Source of the DNA: Pseudomonadota bacterium
Lineage (GTDB): Bacteria > Pseudomonadota > Alphaproteobacteria > Rhizobiales > Rhizobiaceae
DNA: 9,812 nt
Direction: 5' to 3'
Assembly (NCBI GenBank): GCA_023433855.1
Contig: JAEYTV010000199.1
Coordinates: 1-9,812 of the forward strand
Made by a program: the position numbers and the translations under genes. The stretch's first letter is position 1. Every line of letters starts with the position of its first letter. The notes below the pieces were generated by a model. That model was not told where the DNA came from, did no database searches, and saw only the letters and a list, made by a program, of their open reading frames with translations. This document shows positions 5,009-9,812 of this stretch, piece by piece.

Positions 5009-5024
5009 AACGGACTTGTCCGTT
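5009..5024 (-). promoter_or_regulatory. Dyad A-distal, perfect palindrome arms
   Basis: The minus strand reads AACGGACAAGTCCGTT: 7-bp arms AACGGAC and GTCCGTT around 2 bases, centred at 5016.5 and 48 bp upstream of the proximal dyad. This is the best-formed copy of the motif. TetR-type repressors often use dyads of this form, and LuxR-type activators bind similar ones; no such regulator gene is in the window. It could also act on the plus-strand ORF that begins nearby. Confidence 0.65.
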
Positions 5025-5071
5025 ACCGATTGGGCATGATCGAGCCGGGATCTGGCGCATCGGTAGGAGGA

Positions 5072-5341
5072 ATGGCGGGCGCTGGCGGCGCTCAATGCAA
5101 ACGCCGGCGGAAATCGCACTCGTCCTCGTTGTGTTGCCGTGAGCGCGAGTTTATCAATTCCACCAGGGGCATTAGGGGAGCGATCTCGAAGACGCACGGC
5201 AGCGGCGAGACCGTTAAAGGAATGCTGAAGTCGAAGGCCGATCCGTCGTGGGGTCCGCTGATGGAGGGCTCATTGGCAACGCAAGTGGCGGGTATCGCAT
5301 GCGAACGCACTTGGAAGCGCTTGGAAGGGATCGTGCGATGA
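5072..5341 (+). CDS. Doubtful small basic ORF coupled to membrane protein
   Basis: The C-terminal part (FINSTRGIRGAISKTHGSGE, then a stretch ending RTWKRLEGIVR) is supported because its TGA overlaps the ATG of the next gene (ATGA at 5338-5341), a coupling arrangement. The start is not: ATG 5072 has TAGGAGG only 1 nt away, and the upstream alternative at 5036 has no ribosome binding site. The first 35 residues (Gly/Ala then Arg/Cys-rich) do not look like normal protein and a frameshift near 5120-5150 is possible. The product is not recognised. Confidence 0.35.
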   Translation: MAGAGGAQCKRRRKSHSSSLCCREREFINSTRGIRGAISKTHGSGETVKGMLKSKADPSWGPLMEGSLATQVAGIACERTWKRLEGIVR

Positions 5342-5579
5342 AGCAGAAGCTATCGTCCGGAGCGCATAAAGTCGCCGCCGCGGCCCAGGCTCGTCCTGCA
5401 GAAACCCGATGGTCGTTGATCGAGGCCGTTGCAGGAGCCGTTCTCGGCCTCATGATTGGCGGCGTAGGCATTGCCGCGATGGGTGCGCGACGGGTATGCC
5501 TGCTAGCGTTATCTTCGCTCTGGTGGGCGGCGTGATTGGCAACAGGTATGGGATCACGAAGGATCGGCCAGTCCGCTAG
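5338..5579 (+). pseudogene. Frameshifted small membrane protein, glycine-rich helices
   Basis: ATG 5338 with GGAAGGGA about 7 nt upstream. The first frame gives a basic N-terminus and then a Gly-rich membrane helix (AVAGAVLGLMIGGVGIAAMG), but then turns into an odd tail and stops at 5533-5535 (65 aa). In another frame from about 5490 the sequence reads MPASVIFALVGGVIGNRYGI then TKDRPVR and TAG at 5577-5579, a convincing second membrane helix and tail. Removing 2 bp from the GCGCG run at about 5484-5490 joins them as IAAMGATGMPASVIF, a protein of about 79 aa. The restored stop shares a CTAG with the stop of the convergent gene, which supports it as the ancestral end. The function is unknown; it could be holin-like or a small phage/plasmid membrane protein. 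Confidence 0.55.
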
Positions 5580-6316
5580 TAGCGCTGCCGGATGATGTCG
5601 AGGTCGAGCCGGATCCCCTGAATCTCACAGCGGGTTGGATATATGAGCTGACCGATCCGGAGCACGCACAGGCCGACCTGCGCTGTCGTCCTCAGGGAAA
5701 AATCTAGCGCCAGCCCATCTCCATGGAGATAGACCGTCTCGAAATGGATCCTGTCGTCGGCCCGCCGCAACGCCGACGACATCGAGAAGCCAGTCTCGTT
5801 CGGATGCGCCCCGTAGTCGAGCGCCTGCTCATAGAGCGTTTGGTAACCCCGAGCGATATGAGCTGAAGCCGCTTTGAGGGACGCCTTCATGGCTCCAGCC
5901 GTGAATTCCTCGCGAAAGGCTTTGCGCGTCTTCGGGCTGTCCGTGCGAGACATCCAGCGCTCCCACTTCTTCACATCTCCGCCGATGAAGTGACCGTAGC
6001 CGGCGTGCTCAAGACACAGCCGGAGGAGAGCCTGCGCCTCGAAGAGGTGCCCGGCCATCACTCCGCTCATGGCAGCGCGGTAGGCGGCATGGGCCCGCAG
6101 AAGGAAGAACATCGGGATCTTCGGATCCGGGTTGACTGCGCTGTGCAGCAGCTTGAGGAACATCTTGTCGATAGCGATGAGGTCGGCCATAGCGCGGCGC
6201 TTGTTGTTGAAGGTGGCGAGCTGGTTGCCCCGCGCGTCGTCCAGATACTGAGTGAGCGGGTCGGTTCCCCATCCCGGCGGCGTGGCGGTCGTCAACGGCT
6301 TCTCCTTGCGACTCAC
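5576..6316 (-). CDS. Hypothetical helical protein, 239-246 aa
   Basis: The longest frame begins at GTG 6316, which has no ribosome binding site. I favour TTG 6295 (239 aa), because AAGGAG at 6302-6307 is 6 nt upstream of it. The protein is mostly helical. In the longer numbering there is a helix-rich core from about residue 30 to 110 containing AHAAYRAAMSGVMAGHLFEA and LLRLCLEHAGYG, a charged middle (WERWMSRTDSPKTRKAFREE at 118-137), and a C-terminal half ending in RLDLDIIRQRY. No membrane segment is certain and no catalytic motif is recognised. It converges with the frameshifted membrane gene and shares the CTAG stop. It is divergent from the ligase with only 33 bp between them, so they may share a control region. 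Function unknown. Confidence 0.7.
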   Translation of the reverse strand: MSRKEKPLTTATPPGWGTDPLTQYLDDARGNQLATFNNKRRAMADLIAIDKMFLKLLHSAVNPDPKIPMFFLLRAHAAYRAAMSGVMAGHLFEAQALLRLCLEHAGYGHFIGGDVKKWERWMSRTDSPKTRKAFREEFTAGAMKASLKAASAHIARGYQTLYEQALDYGAHPNETGFSMSSALRRADDRIHFETVYLHGDGLALDFSLRTTAQVGLCVLRIGQLIYPTRCEIQGIRLDLDIIRQRY

Positions 6317-6349
6317 TGCTAATTAACCAATCCATGATGCCATGGCCGG

Positions 6350-7429
6350 ATGGTCAAGCGTCCGCGTAATCCGAGGAAACCACCGAAATCTGCGCCGCTC
6401 CTCGCGGAAGACGATGCCGCTCTCCGCGGCCAGCGCCGCCGTCCACGGGATCCTGCGCAGCCTAAGCTTCCATTCGATGCGATGCCGGAGTGGGTCGAGC
6501 CCTGTCTCGCGTTACTGCGCCCGTCGCCTCCAAAGGGCGACAAGTGGGTGTACGAGGTGAAATGGGACGGGTACCGAATCTCGGCGTATAAGATCGGCGA
6601 CAGGGTCACGATCCGGACACGCCGTGGCCATGACTGGACGGCTTCGTTTCCGGCGATTTTCGACGCCGTTGCCGCTCTTCCAGTCGGCAGCGCTGTTCTC
6701 GACGGAGAGGCCGTTGTGCTCGATGAAGCCGGACGGAGCAACTACAACGCGCTTATCAAAGCTATTGGCGGCCGCTCGGGCAAGAAGGCATCTCGCGACG
6801 TCGTCCTGATGGCGTTTGACCTGCTATATTTCGACGGCCACGACCTGAGGAGGATGGAGCAAGAAGTCCGGCGGCATCTCCTTGAAGAGCTCGTCGGGGA
6901 CGATCAGCAAGGTGCTATGCGTCTCTCCCAAGAGATAGACACCGATGATCCGGATGCGCTGCTCGCTGCTGCCTGTTCCCACGACCTGGAGGGCATCATA
7001 GCCAAAGACGGTACGGCACCCTACCGATCCGGACGTGGCGGCGAGTGGGTGAAGATCAAGTGCATCGCGAGCGACGGCTCTCTCGTCATCGGCTACGAGC
7101 CATCGACGGCTGCTCTCGGCGAAATTGGTCGGCTGCTTCTGGCTGCGCGCAAGGGCGACGGCATCGTGTATGTCGGATCCGTCGGGACCGGCTTCAACGG
7201 CCGCAACTCTGCCAGCCTTCGCAAGGATATGGATGCCCGGGTGATGGCGAAGCCTGTAATCCCGCTCAAGCGGAAGGGTGTCGTCTGGATCCGGCCGGAA
7301 CTCGTCGCAGAGGTAGAATATCGCGCTTGGACGTCTGACGGACATCTCCGCCATTCTTCATTTAAGCGTCTACGAGACGCCGCAGATGCTGACAACGTCT
7401 TCGAGATCGGGACCGCCGGAGATCCATGA
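6350..7429 (+). CDS. ligD: ATP-dependent DNA ligase, LigD-type, 359 aa
   Basis: It seals nicks using ATP through a ligase-adenylate intermediate and belongs to the bacterial end-joining ligases. Motif I is EVKWDGYR at 69-76 with Lys71 as the nucleophile. LDGEAVVLD (117-125) is motif III, VLMAFDLLYFDGHDL (152-166) motif IIIa, LEGIIAKD (213-220) motif IV and WVKIKC (233-238) motif V. The OB-fold follows from about 244 (LVIGYE) to the end, with AEVEYRAWTSDGHLRHSSFK at 320-339. The polymerase and phosphoesterase domains of full LigD are absent, so it is a stand-alone ligase (LigC/LigD-lig type). The N-terminal 45 residues are basic and probably flexible. ATG 6350 has no clear Shine-Dalgarno sequence; a later start is possible but must precede Lys71. 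No Ku gene is in the window. Confidence 0.93.
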   Translation: MVKRPRNPRKPPKSAPLLAEDDAALRGQRRRPRDPAQPKLPFDAMPEWVEPCLALLRPSPPKGDKWVYEVKWDGYRISAYKIGDRVTIRTRRGHDWTASFPAIFDAVAALPVGSAVLDGEAVVLDEAGRSNYNALIKAIGGRSGKKASRDVVLMAFDLLYFDGHDLRRMEQEVRRHLLEELVGDDQQGAMRLSQEIDTDDPDALLAAACSHDLEGIIAKDGTAPYRSGRGGEWVKIKCIASDGSLVIGYEPSTAALGEIGRLLLAARKGDGIVYVGSVGTGFNGRNSASLRKDMDARVMAKPVIPLKRKGVVWIRPELVAEVEYRAWTSDGHLRHSSFKRLRDAADADNVFEIGTAGDP

Positions 7430-7490
7430 CTATCCTTCCTGCTCTGCACTAGCTGATGCAACGACAGCCGTTTAGATGTCGATCGAAGGT

Positions 7491-8621
7491 TTAGAGGCCA
7501 AGGTCTAATTGACCTACTACCGTTCCGGCGCTCCGCGCTTCAAGCGAAGAGAGGGTGACGCCCAAGAGCCTCACGCCCTTATCGCTTGGGAACTCGCTTG
7601 CAAGGACCGTGTCGCAGATGTCCCGGATGATGGCGGAAGATGAGATCGGCACAGTTGTGGAGCGACTGCGAGTGACCTGCCTGAAGTCGGCATACTTGAT
7701 CTTGACCGTGACCGTACGTGGCCGGATGTCACTGGCATCGCAGTAGCGCCAGACCTTGTCGATCAGCGGGATGATCTCAGCCTGTGCCGCTTCCAAGGTG
7801 CGAATGTCCTGCCGGAACGTGTCTTCTGCACCGACTGACTTGCGGACCCGGTTCGAGCGGACCTGACGCTCGTCGATACCACGCGACAGGCCATAGAAGT
7901 AGGGGCCTGACTTGCCGAAGTGCTGAAGGAGAAAGTCGAGAGACTTTGACTTCAGATCAGCGCCTGTTTCTATGCCGAGGCGATGCATCTTCTCGGCCGT
8001 CGCCGGACCCACGCCATGGAACTTCTTGATTGGCAGCGCCTCCATGAACTTCGGCCCGTTCTTCGGCGTGATCACCGCCTGACCGTTAGGCTTGTTGAGG
8101 TCGGAGGCCATCTTCGCGAGGAATTTGCAGTAGGAGATGCCAGCGGACGCGTTCAATCCGGTGACCTGCCTGATCTTCGCCCTGATCTCCCGCGCGATCT
8201 CGGTTGCAATCTCCTGTCCCTTCAAGTTCTCCGTTACATCGAGATAGGCCTCATCTAGGGACAGGGGTTCGATCAGCGTCGTATACTCCGCAAAGATTTC
8301 CCTGATTTGCAGTGATACCGCCTTGTAGACGTCGAAGCGAGGTCGCACGAAGATGAGGCCCGGGCACTTCCGGAGTGCTGTCACAGATGCCATGGCGGAG
8401 TGAACGCCAAACTTGCGGGCTTCATAGCTTGCCGCAGCGACAACCCCCCGTGCCTCTCCATGGCCCACAGCCACCGGCTTGCCGCGGAGCGCTGGATTGT
8501 CGCGCTGCTCGACCGAGGCATAAAAGGCATCCATGTCGACTTGGATGATCTTGCGGATGCGGGCAGGACTTGCCTGCTCCTGCTCGCATGATTCCGCTTC
8601 CTGATCGACCGCATCCGTCAT
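7491..8621 (-). CDS. dinB: DNA polymerase IV (DinB), 376 aa
   Basis: A Y-family translesion polymerase. The palm carries QVDMDAFYASVEQ at 27-39 (metal ligand Asp29, steric gate Tyr34) and SLDEAYLDV at 121-129 (Asp123, Glu124). The helix-hairpin-helix region (HGVGPATAEKMHRLGI, about 202-217) and the little-finger domain (about 255-365) follow. The last residues, QLDLGL, are a sliding-clamp binding motif. A 20-residue Gln/Glu-rich extension precedes the usual start of the domain. The ATG at 8621 is 4 bp after the stop of the 84-aa Cys-rich gene, so the two are co-transcribed. It converges with the ligase gene, leaving 61 bp between them with no evident hairpin terminator. All catalytic residues are present, so it should be active. 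No LexA box of the GTTC-N7-GTTC type was found in front of its operon. Confidence 0.95.
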   Translation of the reverse strand: MTDAVDQEAESCEQEQASPARIRKIIQVDMDAFYASVEQRDNPALRGKPVAVGHGEARGVVAAASYEARKFGVHSAMASVTALRKCPGLIFVRPRFDVYKAVSLQIREIFAEYTTLIEPLSLDEAYLDVTENLKGQEIATEIAREIRAKIRQVTGLNASAGISYCKFLAKMASDLNKPNGQAVITPKNGPKFMEALPIKKFHGVGPATAEKMHRLGIETGADLKSKSLDFLLQHFGKSGPYFYGLSRGIDERQVRSNRVRKSVGAEDTFRQDIRTLEAAQAEIIPLIDKVWRYCDASDIRPRTVTVKIKYADFRQVTRSRSTTVPISSSAIIRDICDTVLASEFPSDKGVRLLGVTLSSLEARSAGTVVGQLDLGL

Positions 8622-8625
8622 TGCA

Positions 8626-8880
8626 TCAAGCGTCCGGGTCCAGGCATGGGAAGCTTGTCTGGCAGCGGTCGCCGTCGGTGCTCACCAGGTGGTCGCAGCC
8701 CATCGCTGCTATCCTGCGCAGCCGCGCAAACGTGATGCTCGCGCCATGCTTCTTGACGAGGATCGCCCGGTCGAGCTGGCCGGAGCGATCACAGGCAGCG
8801 CATTCTACCGCGATGACGGCATGGCGCACCTGACGCAGCGTGGCGTTCAGGTCCATCGGCTTCGACTTTGTCTTGCTCAT
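8626..8880 (-). CDS. Cys-rich small protein upstream of dinB, 84 aa
   Basis: Five cysteines: CAAC at 27-30, Cys62, Cys73 and Cys79. The CxxC plus later Cys residues would suit a zinc-bound fold. Between them lies a basic stretch (LDRAILVKKHGASITFARLR, 36-55) that suits nucleic acid contact. It is the first gene of the dinB operon, with 4 bp between its stop and the dinB start. ATG 8880 is preceded by GGGGTAGGAT. Zinc binding and a role with polymerase IV are inferences from residues and context; I recognise no named family. Confidence 0.7.
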   Translation of the reverse strand: MSKTKSKPMDLNATLRQVRHAVIAVECAACDRSGQLDRAILVKKHGASITFARLRRIAAMGCDHLVSTDGDRCQTSFPCLDPDA

Positions 8881-9046
8881 ATCCTACCCCGTTCCACCCA
8901 TCCACAGCGTCGACCTCATGTGAAGGCTGCCCAAAAGAATCTTTGGCGACCTCCGTGACGACCGCAGAGCCGCTACCGAACTGATTCGTCAGGATGAATC
9001 TTCGCTCCGGCTAAAATGCTGAGTTCCTGTCCTGTTTTGACTCCGC

Positions 9047-9075
9047 TTGACTCTTCCCTCGTAGCGGAACAGATA
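9047..9075 (+). promoter_or_regulatory. Candidate imuA promoter
   Basis: TTGACT (9047-9052), a 17-bp spacer, then CAGATA (9070-9075). The -10 lies inside the LexA box, so bound LexA would block polymerase. Both elements are visible; that they form the promoter is inferred. Confidence 0.45.
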
Positions 9076-9081
9076 GCGAAC
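9067..9081 (+). promoter_or_regulatory. LexA (SOS) box of imuA
   Basis: GAACAGATAGCGAAC is a perfect direct repeat GAAC-N7-GAAC, the LexA operator form of Alphaproteobacteria, 61 bp before the imuA start. It implies repression by LexA and induction after DNA damage. Confidence 0.85.
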
Positions 9082-9127
9082 ATCAACATTCTAAGGGACA
9101 TGAAGTCTCACCCAACGCGAGCCTTGA

Positions 9128-9132
9128 GGAGG
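9128..9132 (+). promoter_or_regulatory. Ribosome binding site of imuA
   Basis: GGAGG, 10 nt before ATG 9143. It decides this start over the out-of-frame GTG at 9136. Confidence 0.6.
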
Positions 9133-9142
9133 GTCGTGAACG

Positions 9143-9812
9143 ATGTCGCATGCCCAGACCTCACGGGTGGTCGAGGAACTGAGAGACCGGATTGCGCACC
9201 TTGAGGGCAGCGTATCGCGCAAGGCGCTTGTCCTGCCGTTCGGGGTGCCGGAGTTGGACGCGCGACTGCCAGGTGGCGGACTTGCCTATGGTTCCCTGCA
9301 TGAGGTTGCGGGAGGCGGTGCAGGCACGATCGACGGGGCTGCGGCAGCTCTGTTCACTGCAGGGATCGCGGCGCGTGCCAAGGGGAAGGTCCTGTGGTGC
9401 CTGACACGTCCGGACCTGTTCGCGCCAGCGCTATCGCAGGCGGGGCTTCACCCGGATCGGGTGATCTATTGCGAGGCTGACCGTGAGGAGGATGTGCTCG
9501 CTTCGATGGAAGAGTGTCTCTCCTTCGGTGGATTGGCGGCGGTCGTGGGGGAACTGGTGAGGCTGCCAATGACCGCGTCTCGTCGTTTGCAACTGGCCGC
9601 AGAGAAGACTGGAACTTTGGGTCTGGTGGTGCGGCGCTGGCGGCGCCAGACGGAGGCCTCCGACTACGGCCAGCCGACAGCCTCGACGACGCGCTGGAGG
9701 ATCAGCGTGCTGCCATCGGAGCCGCTTCCTGTTGCAGGGGTCGGACGAGCGCGGTGGCTCGCGGAACTGATGCGGGTGAAGGCAGGTGAGTGTGCCGAGT
9801 TTGAGTTAGGAG
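9143..9812 (+). CDS. imuA: ImuA, SOS mutagenesis protein (3' end outside window)
   Basis: ImuA is a RecA-fold-like accessory protein of the ImuA-ImuB-DnaE2 mutasome, which replicates past DNA damage. Visible family features: PGGGLAYGSLHEVAG (about residues 45-59), replacing a true Walker A motif; GKVLWCLTRPDLFAPALSQA (about 79-98); HPDRVIYCEADREEDVLASM (about 101-120); then ECLSFGGLAAVVGEL and RRLQLAAEKTGTLGLVVRRW, matching the usual order. The C-terminal part has WRISVLPSEP and RARWLAELMRVKAGE. The frame is open to the window edge with about 223 codons seen, close to a full-length protein, so the stop should be a short way beyond. It starts at ATG 9143 with GGAGG upstream and a LexA box 61 bp before. 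imuB and dnaE2 would be expected next. Confidence 0.9.
   Translation, partial: MSHAQTSRVVEELRDRIAHLEGSVSRKALVLPFGVPELDARLPGGGLAYGSLHEVAGGGAGTIDGAAAALFTAGIAARAKGKVLWCLTRPDLFAPALSQAGLHPDRVIYCEADREEDVLASMEECLSFGGLAAVVGELVRLPMTASRRLQLAAEKTGTLGLVVRRWRRQTEASDYGQPTASTTRWRISVLPSEPLPVAGVGRARWLAELMRVKAGECAEFELG

Larger units (their letters stand above)
8881..9142. promoter_or_regulatory. Divergent control region between dinB operon and imuA
   Basis: A 262-bp non-coding stretch separating the minus-strand dinB operon from plus-strand imuA. It carries the SOS box and promoter of imuA near its right end. It also holds a direct repeat TTGACTC at 9037-9043 and 9047-9053. No clear promoter for the minus operon stands out, and no structured RNA was recognised. 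Confidence 0.55.

Noticed and set aside
6824..7354. A 176-codon minus-strand frame inside the ligase gene
   Set aside because: It is wholly antisense to a gene with all ligase motifs.
9023..9037. Second LexA-like site, GTTC-N7-GTTT
   Set aside because: The last half-site is degenerate. With a perfect box 44 bp downstream it is likely chance or at best weak.

Overview
The window looks like an accessory or plasmid region of an alphaproteobacterium, probably of the Rhizobiales type. The grounds are high GC with GC-rich third codon positions, an imuA-like gene behind a GAAC-N7-GAAC LexA box (the SOS operator form typical of Alphaproteobacteria), a stand-alone LigD-type ATP-dependent DNA ligase, and a DinB polymerase. 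There are no rRNA or tRNA genes, no CRISPR array and no recognisable insertion sequence. The genus cannot be fixed from the sequence alone.

Layout, left to right. (1) 4-2080, minus strand: a two-gene operon of a 76-aa helical protein followed by a 610-aa GHKL-fold ATPase, behind an AT-rich promoter/operator region at about 2131-2175. (2) 2081-3105: a decayed stretch. It holds coding-like scraps, one possible 47-aa membrane ORF, and a 153-codon open frame on the minus strand (2644-3105) that has no usable start at its 5' end. It looks like the C-terminal remnant of a larger protein, faintly resembling Eco29kI-type GIY-YIG nucleases. (3) 3117-5024, minus strand: two small cassettes of unknown function, each with its own promoter region and hairpin terminator. 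Cassette A (5024 to 3971) encodes 40, 133 and 110 aa proteins. Cassette B (3826 to 3117) encodes 61 and 106 aa proteins. Genes within each cassette overlap at stop/start (ATGA or TTGA). The two cassettes appear to be diverged copies: both lead proteins begin VYLAD from a GTG codon, the last proteins align, and both promoter regions carry two dyads of the form GGACNNNTCC, with the proximal dyad centred exactly 120.5 bp before the lead start codon. This is the strongest candidate here for an undescribed system. (4) 5072-5579, plus strand: a doubtful small ORF coupled to a small two-segment membrane protein that seems frameshifted by a 2-bp CG expansion. It converges on a 239-246 aa helical protein of unknown function (5576-6316, minus), and the two share a CTAG stop site. 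(5) 6350-9812: a DNA repair block with the LigD-type ligase (plus), DinB with an 84-aa Cys-rich partner (minus), and, divergently, the start of imuA (plus), which runs off the window.

How the genes may work together. The right half reads as a DNA-damage tolerance and repair module: end-joining ligase, translesion polymerase IV, and the first gene of the imuA-imuB-dnaE2 mutagenesis cassette under LexA control. The left half holds genes that by context look like accessory or conflict functions, but the sequence does not identify their biochemistry. The many GTG and TTG starts backed by good Shine-Dalgarno sequences mean that several start sites should be moved from the longest-ORF call.
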